From Schizochytrium sp. TIO01 (taxonomy: Eukaryota > Sar > Bigyra > Thraustochytrida > Thraustochytriidae): 64,000 nt of DNA. A model generated the notes under the pieces. The model saw nothing but the letters and a program-made list of their open reading frames with translations, had not been told where the DNA came from and did no database searches. Position 1 is the stretch's first letter; each line of letters starts with the position of its first letter. A program made the translations under genes and the position numbers. This document shows, one piece after another, positions 1 to 11,102 of this stretch. The DNA lies in assembly GCA_004764695.1 (NCBI GenBank), contig SMSO01000004.1:1081501-1145500 (forward strand), written 5' to 3'.

Positions 1-1738
1 CCAACTTTGAAGCGCCTCCCAGCGCCAATCCAGTGCATGGGGCTCCTTCTGACGAGCGCGAATCACGTCTGGGTGTTGAGCAATGTATTCATAGAGAGAG
101 GTTGTACCACACTTCATTGACCCAATCAAAGTGAAGATCCCAGGAACCTGACGACGAGCGTCCATCGCTGCTCGCAGTGCAGCGCGTCGTTCAGTATCTG
201 TGACAAGCATAGGAACGTCGACTTCGGGGCCAAAAGCCTCAATTACTCCAGCCTTTCCAAGACCCTTTTCAAGGAAGATTAAGTATTCCACTGCAGTGCA
301 CTCACCATCTGCAAAGCGACGAGAGAGGAACTGCAAGTCATGAAGACTATCTGCAGAGGAGTTGTTCTTCTTCCAAAGACGAGCCAATAGTTTGGAACGG
401 CGAACGCGTTCTTCATTGTCGAGAGCATTACTTGAGTCGTCTGTGAGCTGTTCTTCAGCCAAGAGATGGTGCAAAGCCTGTACAGCGGCATCGTCCATGA
501 AGATGGCACGGCGGGTCTGCACAACCGTCTGACCGGGGTGAAGGACAAGGCGAGGGAGCACGGCAGCGACCTCAGGCTCGACGTAATCGAAGATCATATG
601 TACGCGGTACTGATCCCAGTTGTTTGTGACAAAGTGTTTGGCGCGGTTGTTAAGCTCAACAGCGATATCTTCTACAAAAGGGATGCGAACCAAGCTCTTC
701 TCGGTCTGGCCAACTTTGAAAATGACTTCCTTATCTTCGTCTCCGTCTTGCGAACTAGTCACCAAGGGCACGTGCACGCGGTGGGTGCGAGTTGACCAGA
801 GACCAGTATCGTGGTGTGCCGGAATTGTCTTGCCAGGGGGAAGACGCGCCAAGAGGCAGCGCACAACCTGATTCATCTGGATGCCAAGAGCCTTGAAGAT
901 GGGCTCAACTTCGTTGCGCCAGGATTCGAGCCATGGCAGTTCATAGACTCGCTCAAGGAGATCATCGCAGAAAATGAAAATAGCCTGGTCTACACCGAGG
1001 GTGTCATGAAAAGCACGCCGCAGACGTACGTTGGACTGCTGTCCCTCCACAGTCCAGATTTCCGGCTCCTCGGCAAGCATGCGAGCCCGAAGAGCTTCCG
1101 CCTCTTCTTTCACAGGGCCATAGCGACGCCAGAGCTTTTCGTTGGTGAACTTCTCGCCAGTTTGTTCGTGCGAGGGAACCTTCTTGATACTATAAATTTA
1201 CCCGTGATTGGAAATTGAATAGACCCATCAAATTAGAACCACCATGCATAATCCAAGCATCAAAATCCAGGCAATACGGCATATTGAACAATTCCAAATA
1301 TCAAACCGGACAATGATTCAATTCATCCATCAGAAAACACCACCCAGCAGGGGGGGAATGACAGCAAACAATTCGAAGCACATCAAAGAGAGAATCCATG
1401 TAAGTCATCGTCATAAACGATTCCAATGAAGCAAATACGTATCCATATGCAAGAATATTTAGAAGAGCATATTCAATTAAACAATTCGTGCACCATCCAA
1501 AAAAATCAAGACCCTGCTGTTAGTCTTCCGTCACCACCTTGAGCACCTTGGCCGCACAAGACAGTATTTTACAGGCCTGTAATCGAGGGCCTTCCGTGAA
1601 CTCCGTCCTGACCGAGACCACCTTTTAGCAAGGCCTGAAAAGCCCGGCGTCACCGCCACCACCGCATGGTTTTGCCAAGTCAAATCGTGTCATCGTCACT
1701 TACGCCAGGTCAAGGCGGTCTTCTACTGAAGCCACCAT
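1..1738 (-). CDS. Aspartyl/asparaginyl beta-hydroxylase-like 2OG oxygenase fused to a PAPS sulfotransferase (3' end cut by window)
   Basis: Two-exon model: exon 1 is 1738-1704 (ATG in context ACAATGG), the intron is 1703-1190 and exon 2 runs from 1189 off the left edge. The join restores an Ala codon (GC+T) and keeps frame. The first about 215 residues resemble the Asp/Asn beta-hydroxylase family: RLPPGKTIPAHHDTG gives an HxD pair (H137, D139), followed by HRVHVPL, then ELNNRAKHFVTNN (H197) and YRVHMIFDY (R207). These fit a ferrous iron triad plus a 2-oxoglutarate-binding Arg. After a helical linker, from about residue 360, GSMKCGTTSLYEYIAQHPD is the 5'-phosphosulfate P-loop of sulfotransferases, followed by the KEPH motif seen in heparan-sulfate-type enzymes. 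No signal peptide or membrane segment is visible in the part present. Substrate unknown. The domain calls are firm; the fusion is supported by one unbroken frame, and the short first exon is inferred. Confidence 0.82.
1190..1703 (-). other. Predicted spliceosomal intron, 514 nt
   Basis: On the minus strand the donor reads GGC|GTAAGTG at 1703 and the acceptor reads TTTATAG|TATC at 1190. Without splicing, the downstream frame meets an in-frame TAA just upstream of 1189. With splicing the phases match exactly (two bases left by exon 1, one base supplied by exon 2). The sequence is AT-rich. It is the only intron needed by any gene model here. Inferred from sequence alone. Confidence 0.6.
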
Positions 1739-1807
1739 TGTAAGTATATCGCCGTTGTCCTCTTCTCCTGACAGAGAATCAACGTCCGTCCGCAGGTCTG
1801 CACCTCT

Positions 1808-1966
1808 CGCGTAGGAGTCGCAGAAACTGCGATTTTGCGGTTCTGCGTGTTTCGAAATCGAAATCGAAAATCAACAAATAACATAACAAACAAACAAATT
1901 AAAACACTTTTGCAATTATCAATTCGAGAGAGAGCCCTTATGTTCCCACTATTAGACTCCTACGCG
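1808..1966. repeat. 12-bp perfect inverted repeat flanking 135 bp
   Basis: CGCGTAGGAGTC at 1808-1819 is the exact reverse complement of GACTCCTACGCG at 1955-1966. The enclosed segment is AT-rich after a hairpin at 1819-1847. It could be a small MITE-like remnant or a stem of a transcribed structure. No target-site duplication was recognised. Confidence 0.5.
1819..1847. other. Hairpin with bulged A
   Basis: Arms CGCAGAA and TTCTGCG pair perfectly. After one bulged A, four more pairs (one G-T) close on the loop GATTTT. It lies directly inside the left arm of the 1808-1966 inverted repeat, upstream of the minus-strand hydroxylase-sulfotransferase gene. Confidence 0.45.
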
Positions 1967-2391
1967 TCGTACTTTGTACTAAAATGACTTTTAATGAAAA
2001 AGTTCCCCGTTCAACTTGAACATTCATTGGAAAGAAGAGAATGCCTGCCTAAGGATGAATGCAATTCGTACTCAGGTACATACTACGAGGACAATGCCAA
2101 GGCAAACCTGCGCTACGAGGACGGAGTGCATCAAAGCTGCAGCCCTTGGAGACCAGACTTCAATCTTTCCGAAGTGGAGCGGGAGAAATGCCTTTTTCAT
2201 GCGCTCGTGGGCAAACATGTTTCGCTGGATTCAGATGGATGAGGAACTGGAGAACTTTGCGATCACTGAAGGATGTTAGAGCGAAGCATGGTTCAACCAA
2301 GTTTCTGAGTTCGTGGGTTTTAACTCACAACCAAAGAAAACTATCAATTTCGTGCCTCGTAATTTCAATGTGCTGATGGCAAATGACCTTC

Positions 2392-2427
2392 AAGCATTTC
2401 AAGCATTTCAAGCATTTCAAGCATTTC
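2392..2427. repeat. Tandem repeat, 9 bp x 4 (AAGCATTTC)
   Basis: Four perfect head-to-tail copies of AAGCATTTC. The unit length is a multiple of three, so any coding frame through it gives a three-residue repeat (for example Q-A-F). Confidence 0.9.
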
Positions 2428-2907
2428 ACGAGCGAGAGATCCTACACCAATTGGGCTCATCAACATCACAGCTAAGCACATAAATTGTCATTTACCGGTG
2501 CGTACCTGCACACTCTGTTATGCATGCATCTCGCCGGATCGTCCCTGACGAACTTACGAAGAAGCTCGTTGCCATGGTCACCGTCTCATCGAGCCGCAAT
2601 CGCTCGCTCCCTCCGTGAGTTTTTGGGACTCAGGCCAAGTCTGCTCCAAACGGAGCCCACGTCCATCCACATCTTTGTCTCCATCGGTCGCGTCCGACGG
2701 CTGCAATCGAAGAGTGGAATGAGCGATGGCTGTTCTCCATCTCATAATTGCCTCCTGCTATTACATCTAAGGGCGTCCGCAACCATTCGCGAGGCCAATT
2801 AAAAGACAGGAGCAGATTAAAATACGCGGGCTTTTTCGGACGCCGGCGCACCTCCAAGAAGAGGCCCAGAACGGTCCTGGCAGACGATCAATCACACGCA
2901 GAAGCAA

Positions 2908-2923
2908 ATACCTAGCTAGGTAT
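2908..2923. repeat. 16-bp perfect palindrome ATACCTAGCTAGGTAT
   Basis: The sequence equals its own reverse complement with no spacer. It could be a dyad binding site or chance. No neighbouring copy was found at the same quality. Confidence 0.5.
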
Positions 2924-4323
2924 GAGATAGCGGCTAGTCAGCTTGCGAAACCAGGACGCAAGTTGCCTCCACTGGACGCCTGGTCAGCGAGAGCTTTTCC
3001 GATCTCGAACCTCTTCTGCACACGCCTGCACGCTTCGCTCACAACCTTGAACCATCTGCCACCAGAGAGGGAGGGAGTGCTATGCACCCTTATTGGACTC
3101 CTACCGGCAGCGGTGCCCTGACCACGAAAGGGATAAAACCCATATTATGTACCGGTTAATGGAGCAATTAGCCACGTTGGGTGGACGTCCACAGGAGAAG
3201 TGTCTTATTTACCAAGTTTTACTTACGGGATCCAGTTTCTCTAGGATTTTCTTGATTCCCTGGTTAGTAACTGCATATACGTGTATTTTGCTCTACTAGA
3301 GGTAGTAAGCAGGAAGCAGTATCTTGCCTCGGCTTGCGAAGGCGAGTATAGTTTGCAGACCCCAAGGCCGAAGCCGGCGTCGGGAGGGTAGGGCTTGTTG
3401 CGCCTCTGCTTCGAACAGCTTGGCGTGGCCTGCTGTCCAGCTGAGGTGACGTCAGAAGGTTCGCTTTGAGAAACTTTACTAACTGCTCTAGGTACTACGT
3501 GGCTCCGATTGATCGTCATCCTGCTTGGCAGTGAGTTAGCTATCAGGCCAACATCAACCCTCGCACAGCACCAGCTCAGTGCAGCGCGTTGCTGAAGACA
3601 GTGTCCTGGGTTGGCTGCTCAGCGAGGACTTTTGGAGTCACCGCTGCTATCCTTGTCAAGGTTATTATCATCGTTAAGGTCACTTTCTCTCTGAAACAAC
3701 TTTTTGTCGTCAAAAGCACTACTACCCTTCAAAGGCAACCGAAAGCTACTGGAACCAAAGAAACAAAATCGTGCACAACATCGTAGGTGCGAGTGCCTGC
3801 AACAAAGTATTGAGCTCGGATAGTGGCTGGTCACGTAGTCCTGCATAGGCGATTCTTAGCGCTCTCGGGATTGAAAGTCGCAGTGCATGCACATACCCAA
3901 GATCTGCTCAAGATCAAACCAAAATCATCGAACTCACACAGTAGTAGAGTATTATTACTGCTAGGTGGCTTCGCGCTGTGAGATTAACGTCCGTTTGCTG
4001 GTTCTCCTCCGGTAGGTTTGTGTATGTTCGCCGGCTACCCACTGCAGGTGTTGAGACACTCCTTCCTCGTAGGTAAAAGTATTTTTAGGTTGGGATTTCG
4101 AGTTGTCGGGTCGGAAGGCCTTACACACCGTGACGGTGGCACTGCTAGTGCGGAACACTAGCCGTCTAATAGCTCTCAGGCGGCCCTGTTTTGCAGCCTT
4201 TCAGTAAGTAACAAGAAGGGCTGAGCAAAGGGTACCTCAACTACCGTTCATCAAATCCCAAACGTGGCAAGTTTTTACGAAAGCGAGCGCACAGGTGTCG
4301 CAAGATCACACGAAGACGCTAGA

Positions 4324-4329
4324 CTATAT
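4324..4329 (+). promoter_or_regulatory. Candidate TATA box for the histidine acid phosphatase gene
   Basis: TATATA (in CTATATAACC) lies about 120 bp upstream of the ATG at 4446 in otherwise moderately GC-rich DNA. Position and match are plausible for a core promoter, but the transcription start is not known. Confidence 0.3.
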
Positions 4330-4445
4330 AACCAAATCTGCCTAGATTCTTAAGCAAGGAATAGAGCGGGGGATATAGCGCCCGGAAGGAGAGAGATAGA
4401 GAAGGAGCGACAGAAGTTAGCACGATTACAGATATATCATCTCCG

Positions 4446-5696
4446 ATGCCTCTCCATAAGCCACCCGGCTTAAGGCTAGTTTCTAGCGTGTTGGTTTTCC
4501 GACACGGTGATCGAAGTCCAGCAATCAATTTCTTTGCTAGACATCAGACGGACCTGCCAACACTTTCACAAGAAGACGATGGAATTGTCAAAGGTGGAAT
4601 TGAATCTGATGAGCTCCCGGAATGCAAAGCAGAGCGTACAGCCTGGGCGGATCGAATGCCCAGCCTAGAAGATCTTGACAAGCTCAATGAGCAATTTCCC
4701 GTCCTCCATGTTGACGGTTTGCATGATGCACCAAATGTCGTTGGCCATGCCCCCACACCATCCAGTATTGACAACCGAAGTGACCCTTTTGGTAAGCTGA
4801 CGACTCGGGGTATGTCACAGTTGTTTGAAAATGGTGTTAAGCTTCGGAAGCGCTTTGATAAGGAACTTAAAGAAGAGGATGTGCTGATGTTTTCATCTGA
4901 CTATACACGGACTCATCAAAGTGCTCAATGTTTTCTTCGTGGGCTCTTTGATATCAAAGTATCAGACCTTGGAGAAAAAGCACACCCACGTGTCCCAGTA
5001 CTTATTCCACCTAAGGAGCTGAACGTTGCCAATACATGGGAAGCCAGTCCTCGCTTGAGGGCATTAGTTTTGGAGTATGTAAGCACACCTGAGTTTCATG
5101 ACCTCGAAAGCCGTCATAAGGTAGCTCGCAAAAATCTTATTGCTAAGTTGCCTTACTATGCTGCTAGTCCTGAGAGGTTCTATTGGATTTATGCAAGTGA
5201 CTACTTTGTCACTCGCGAAGCTCATGGCCTTCTAATCGATCCAGAGTTGACAAGAGAAGATCGTGACAGCACTTTGAATTGCACAAATGAACGATTTATG
5301 CGCTGGTACCATGATGAAGAGGTGTCAGAGCATGCTGCAGGGTCTTTGCTACGAAAAATTCGAGAATACATGCACAAGTCAGTATCTGGTGATACGGAAA
5401 AGAGTCTTATTTGCTTCAGTGGTCATGACATTACGATTCTGCCTGTTCTTTGTGCGCTTGGCTTTCGACAGGGCTGCATAGAAAACTCAAACTTTGACAA
5501 GGACTGGCCCCCCTTTGCATCTACACTGTTGTTTGAGCTCCTGAGTGATGACGATGCAGCGAACTCCGGAAATCCCTCAAATTATGTACGAGTTGTATAC
5601 AATGATGAGGAAATTGTACAGCCCGAACCCCTCCAGGAGTTTTGGGAAACTCGGCCAATCTTTGATCTTGACTTGCAAAGAGAAGGCAAACTCTAG
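4446..5696 (+). CDS. Histidine acid phosphatase family protein, 416 aa
   Basis: Member of the histidine phosphatase superfamily, acid-phosphatase branch. It hydrolyses phosphomonoesters through a phospho-histidine intermediate. The signature VFRHGDRSP begins at residue 18, with nucleophile H20 and phosphate-binding R19 and R23. FSSDYTRTHQSA near residue 155 fits the conserved Arg-containing segment. FSGHDITILP (H327, D328) supplies the HD proton donor. At 416 residues it matches eukaryotic members such as the lysophosphatidic acid phosphatase type 6 and 2-phosphoxylose phosphatase groups. Unlike lysosomal or secreted members it has no signal peptide or membrane anchor, so it is probably cytosolic. 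The start is an ATG directly after a stop-rich leader. Poly(A)-signal-like AATAAA hexamers follow the stop. The exact substrate cannot be read from the sequence. Confidence 0.88.
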   Translation: MPLHKPPGLRLVSSVLVFRHGDRSPAINFFARHQTDLPTLSQEDDGIVKGGIESDELPECKAERTAWADRMPSLEDLDKLNEQFPVLHVDGLHDAPNVVGHAPTPSSIDNRSDPFGKLTTRGMSQLFENGVKLRKRFDKELKEEDVLMFSSDYTRTHQSAQCFLRGLFDIKVSDLGEKAHPRVPVLIPPKELNVANTWEASPRLRALVLEYVSTPEFHDLESRHKVARKNLIAKLPYYAASPERFYWIYASDYFVTREAHGLLIDPELTREDRDSTLNCTNERFMRWYHDEEVSEHAAGSLLRKIREYMHKSVSGDTEKSLICFSGHDITILPVLCALGFRQGCIENSNFDKDWPPFASTLLFELLSDDDAANSGNPSNYVRVVYNDEEIVQPEPLQEFWETRPIFDLDLQREGKL

Positions 5697-5919
5697 CTTT
5701 ACGTGGTGCACTCCGGGTGAATTGGTTTAACAGAATAGTCCTTAAACATTCGAAGATTAACTTTAGTAGCAAGATGCTTTCTACACGTTCATTTGTATGA
5801 TTCGCACAAGAGCAGGTGGCGTCCGCTACCGCATTTTACACTACAGAGCAGTTCAATAGAATGCTGATTGGAAAAAGATAATAATAAATAAATAAAAGAC
5901 TTGCTTCATGCCTGGACTC

Positions 5920-5925
5920 AATAAA
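5920..5925 (+). terminator. Candidate poly(A) signal AATAAA
   Basis: AATAAA about 225 bp after the phosphatase stop codon; another AATAAA lies at 5891-5896. Placement fits 3'-end formation of that gene. Weak evidence in AT-rich DNA. Confidence 0.3.
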
Positions 5926-8900
5926 GTTCACCTGTTTCTCACCTAGCTTAGGAATGATGAATCTGGTGATGAGATAATTCATCATCATTATACTGTACCT
6001 ATGTAATCATTTGTCGAATTCACTGTCGGTTCAACAGCCCAGAAATCAATGCAAGTCCTTGCGTTGATGGCTCTTTTATTAAGTGATCAATGAATCATGA
6101 CTAAATCTGCCTGTGTAAGATTGATCGTCATGATATTCAACACAAGCTAATATTTTGTGAGATTAAAATAATTATTCAAGTACGAGTTTGAAAAAAATAT
6201 ATATGAAAGTTACACGACTGACTGAATGCTAAGCTCTTTAGAAACTTTCTGTCCTAAAGGTGACAAGCCAACGATGTACTAACCTCAAGGAATGACTAAA
6301 TCTTAATCATTTGTGCGAGATAATTTGGATCTAAACTTAGGGATAAGATAACGAGATGAATACTTCGTTCATAGTGATCATAAAGTCCCGTTTCAGATTT
6401 CACTAGTAGGCGATAAAATGCATAAGTGCAAGCAAGCTCCTGCTATCGTTGATATTGACGAATAGGGAAGCAAGGAATTTAATTATCCTTGACTTTAAAA
6501 AAAATAAAAAATTACGAACCTAGCGCAATAAATCACAATAAGTAAATAAAATGCAAAGCTTTCAAGACATGAATCGAGGAATAATCTCATTGCCTACGTG
6601 GTCCGTAGTTTGTGCTTAGGTGAAACCAGAATTGATGATGTAAGGCCAATGCGAAACTCTAATTTTTTGAGATACCGTTTCGTCATGACTAAATCTATGA
6701 TGTTTCAATAAGAAAATCAGATTATGATGACCTTCAGATTCATTTTCAGGGTCACATTATCGTTAACAAATAAACAATTGCTTTGTCTTTGTGATTTTTT
6801 TCACTCACACAGCCCTTAGACTCATCCTTTTTGGCCTAACACTCTCCTGACAAGAGTCAGTTTTCAGCAGCTTTCCAGTTCTAGGTACCCAATGATCGAG
6901 ATATATCTGTAAAAGGCTCTGTCCACCACCAGCCAATATATCTCTTCGATGGAAGCTTTAAATACGTAATGCAAGCTTCAGATTCAAATTTTCATGTTAA
7001 GGCTCTCCGAACACCAACAATTGAGCCTTCTGAGTTTGAAGTTGATCTTAACTGTTATGTTTGGATGAACTCGAGGTTGACTGGCAAAGTGAAGATAATA
7101 TGAATGAAAAAAAGACCGGCGAAAGGTTATGAAGACATTGTAAGCCTGGAATTATAAAGCTACCCATCCGTTGAATTTAGAGATATTTTACCAAATGGTG
7201 TTATTTCACACTGGATATAATAGGCGAAGGTGTTGGCGCAGACAGTCTACTTTAGTAGTTGGGCATTTCTCTCTGAACATTCATGCATGCCTTACATCGT
7301 AGGTACCCTTGGTTCTCAACTACTATTCAGTTATAGACTCTTGGCCCTGTTAGATTCTTACGTTATAAGCTGACTTGCAAGGAGCTTTTGCAATCAGTAA
7401 TCTATACAAAGTACAAGTCAGCGATTTGCTTCGAATTAAATTACAAAACAGATTTTCAATTGAAACAACTTCTAAACAAGACGTTGCTAGTGGTTTTGGC
7501 GCACTCTTGAAAACCCTAATTTTAAAAAATCTTCAAAGGATTATGGTATACATCAGATCAAGTCTGTCTTCCCTATAAAAGGTCTGCATTGGAATACCAT
7601 CTTTATGGCAGTAGATTGCTAGCTCTTCAGCCAAGAGTTTATCAAGGCTTCCTAAGCCTTCTACCAGCCGTGTTCAGGTTTGTCGCTTTCAGCTTTGAGC
7701 AGATTCATATCTCAGCATAAAGGTCTATACGTAAAGAGTCTTAGACGTTGTCTAGAGATTAGTCTTCCTGCAACCCTCAATCATTAGTTGTGGGTAGTAT
7801 GGTTGGGACCTAGCAGGTGCTTATTCTATCAAAATCACGTTTCGGGTCCTGGTAGCTGTCAATCGTAGTACTTATATGTATACATATGTATAATATAGAA
7901 TTATTAACAAAAACATTCAAAGAACCTTTTCGATTTGGTTCTATGAATATTAATTTCGGTACCAATACCTGGAGACCATATCTGAGCAATATATAACATC
8001 AAGCAACATTTACTAATGTTTATTGAAAGTTGAAGAAAAGTTTCAAAGTTCTGAGTGCACAATGTTTAAAAAAAAAGAAAAAGAAAAAAAGGTTGTATAT
8101 ATGCAAAATCAATTTTCTGAACTTTGGAATAAATCTCAAAGAGAAACACATGATCTTAATTGATCTCCAAATAAATGTAAGGAGCGAATTAAGATATGTA
8201 GACTGGTTAGTCTCTTATGTAGACTTACAACTGTCAAAGCTGATCCCGCTTGCTACATCCCAACAAGTTCTGATGAAAGTATATGTTGAACACACTGTAG
8301 GCCCTGATCTTGACATTTGCCAATTGAATTACATGTATAACTCATTGATGTGTCTTTTTGACATTGATAGAATAGCGGATTGTGAAAGACAATCTTGATC
8401 TTTATAACAGTATCTCCAATATTTGAATCATAAACTACTAAAAATAATTAAACAATTAGTCATGCTTTCCAGCTTCTTTGTTTCTTCATTTCTTAGTTTC
8501 TAATCTAGTTGATATTCGATTGGGTTGCAACACTCGAATTCTTTTTGAAATGATTCAAAAATATCGCGCCTCTAAAAATGGTTTCAATTATTGTCCGTGT
8601 GTCCTTCCTATAAATAATTTCAGCGCACACATATCTTAATCACTTAAATTTGAGGGTTTGCTTTTTCAAAATGAATACTCCCGGTTAGTTCACCCGCTTA
8701 TCAGACATCTTGAGCCCTTCTTATTTTTTTTTTAATTTCAAAAAAAAAATACAGATGATAACTGGTGAGCACTAAATTAGTAGCTTCAATCAAAGAATAC
8801 AAGTCGTATTGAAAGTCTTGAGGATAAAGAGTAAATGTTCACGTGCCCCGAGTGTTTAAAATCTTTAAAGTAGAATACCTGGTTGACAAACCCCTTTCAC

Positions 8901-9085
8901 GATATTGATTGGTCTAAGCGTGTGTAGCATTAGGGACCTTTACCGTATATATATTTTGAACAAAAAACAAGGAAGCATGATCAACGCATCAAGTAATGCC
9001 TCTTACTTGAGAGCGTCCCTCGTAATTTCAGTCAAAGCTCCAGAACTACTCTCATATTCTCTTTTAAAAAAAAGTCTCTAAATTA

Positions 9086-9114
9086 AAAGCTCAAGTCAAA
9101 GCTCAAGTCAAAGC
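9086..9114. repeat. Tandem repeat, 12 bp x 2.4 (AAAGCTCAAGTC)
   Basis: Two perfect copies plus a five-base partial third copy in the gene desert. Confidence 0.85.
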
Positions 9115-10033
9115 ATACTATTCATGCTACGGGTATGGCGATCTATTTGTGGTGTCCCTGTCAAGCTTTGAAAGCATGCAAAGTATCTGTGGATACCATT
9201 ATCATCTATCAGAGGTACTCCTATCAAACTTCTACTAGAGAATTAAAACTCAGATAAATACTACTGGAAGTACTTACCTATCGAGCCCAGGTCAATTCAA
9301 TGTAATTTTATTATAAACATGTTTTAATTAATTTTTAGCATAATAATAAAAATTAACCTGAATAATAATAAACTAATAAGAAAGAAAAAGAGTATGTCGT
9401 TGATTTGTCCTATGCTTGTGGAGGTGGCCGATTTGGATCAAAAGCCAACTATGCTTCAATTCGGTGGATATCTAGATTTTCAAAGAAGTATAAATTTTGA
9501 AAGGGGTTGAGTTCCATTTACTGGTAATGGGAGGCTCTTAGAGATCCAGAAAATGTATGGCAGCACGCTAAGAGTATCTTACAGTGCGTGGCCTGAGGAG
9601 TTTTAAAATGCGCAACACTGCGACGGGCAAACAGGATCCAGCGAATACTCAAAGTGAAAAATAGGCGTATGGGTGCAGTTCTGCAGGGCATTTAATTTTT
9701 TAAGGTAGGTTTTGGAAGAAGAAAGACTCCAGATGACTTAAACTATATATATATTTTTATAGTTTTTGTTTAAAAAAAAAATAGAACTAAACAACTATTC
9801 AATTAAAACAATACGATGGTGTCCTAGTTATCTATCGTTATAAAGTATGCCTGGTAAAACTAAGTAAATGAATATGACCGAAAGAAGAGTTAACATTTAT
9901 GATAATAATACTATGCAGCTTTATTCCTCATATTTTGTAAGATAGTAATTTCAATTTTAGACATGATATCGACAGGATGTTTTGGAAGGCCAGCGTTTCT
10001 TATCTTCTACTCACTGGCTCTAGTCAGAGAAAA

Positions 10034-10210
10034 CTCATATCAATCCTTTCACTTGGGTAGAAACCTAGGTATTCACACACCAATCAATAATATATGGAAA
10101 GGGATTATCTTATAGCCCTTGAATAATATCGAGAAAAACAAGGGAGCTTAATAAACATGTGCTCTCACGACTCAGAGATACTCGCATCGATCCTTTAACT
10201 TGGGTGGAAA
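10034..10210. repeat. Imperfect 30-bp direct repeat pair
   Basis: The segments at 10034-10063 and 10181-10210 share 25 of 30 positions (core ATCCTTT-ACTTGGGT-GAAA), spaced 147 bp apart. That spacing is close to a nucleosomal length, but only two copies were found. Confidence 0.55.
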
Positions 10211-10790
10211 TTCGAATAAATTCTATACGTGTAGAATGTCTTTGCTTTTTTATAAAAAAGCTTTGCTAGATATAGAGTATTTGTTTACATTTTGTATGTC
10301 CCTTTGACCTGTTACTAGCAAGGTACATGGCTAGTGTTGATGCACGCTTGTTGTATGATTGAGGTTAGTAATTAAAATGCGAATCACAAGCGTTTGAGCT
10401 GCACCTGAAAGTATTTTTGACGGATTAGATTCGTCCTGCTGTCCCTAACTTACATAGCTTCTTTCTTTCTTTCATAAGGGGTTGTAAGTTGTGCGTATGT
10501 AGTCTAAATCATATATGCACCACTCTTTATAGTTCGAAAAAGCATTGATACCTTATTTTCATCGAGACAACGCCGTATCGTAGGACCTTGAATAAAGAAG
10601 TATGATTCTTCTACCTTCTGTGCTAAAACATTTTACTGACTCATCTTGAAAGTCAGGAGCTTTCAAGTAGGCTCAAGTGAAAGACAGAGCTTAGAGAGCA
10701 GCCTACTGCGGTGCTCAAAACTAGCAGTGCTGGTGCGGACTTGGGATAGGATGGAGGCCCGTTTGAGTCATTCGTTGTTTCGAACACTTC

Positions 10791-11102
10791 ATGGAGCTAG
10801 GATGCCATAAAAGCTATTTAGGTTTTACTATAAAACACAATGGATACTCACTGACCAGTGAAAACGCTTGTAATAGAATTATGTTGTGTTGGCACCTATT
10901 TGATGAAGTGTTGGCAAATGTGTTTGTTGGTTTCCAAAGAAGAGTTCAAAATGATCAACCATCTTTAAATATTCATTATTATGACCAACTTGGATTACTT
11001 GCCTTTACTCCCTTGAGCAAGAACACGCGAAATGATAGCCCCCTTTCAGAATTCAAATGTTTGTGCTGTGGTTATGGAAGCCCTATCTTTACAGCAAAAT
11101 AG
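10791..11102 (+). CDS. Doubtful small ORF, 103 aa, no family recognised
   Basis: It begins with a true ATG and is the longest such frame in the middle of the gene desert. The product is Asn/Leu-rich with a Cys pair near the end (CLCCGYG). There is no signal peptide, domain or conserved neighbour. Length and composition are within what chance gives in 14 kb of AT-rich DNA. Listed so that it can be tested against transcripts. Confidence 0.12.
   Translation: MELGCHKSYLGFTIKHNGYSLTSENACNRIMLCWHLFDEVLANVFVGFQRRVQNDQPSLNIHYYDQLGLLAFTPLSKNTRNDSPLSEFKCLCCGYGSPIFTAK

Larger units (their letters stand above)
1967..4323. other. Unresolved intergenic stretch with short protein-like frames but no supported gene
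   Basis: No recognisable family on either strand. All three forward frames are open across about 2060-2240. The frame of 2016-2279 ends in TAG but continues with protein-like codons to a TAA near 2481, then a TGA near 2616 and a TAA near 2748. This could be a decayed gene or chance openness in GC-balanced DNA. The stretch also holds a 9-bp tandem repeat, a 16-bp palindrome, and several 60-90-codon frames that lack conserved motifs. The segment next to 4324 presumably carries the phosphatase promoter. Confidence 0.35.

Noticed and set aside
8030-8398. 122-codon frame in the gene desert
   Set aside because: Begins at TTG, includes a poly-Lys run from a homopolymer tract, no family recognised; expected by chance in 14 kb.
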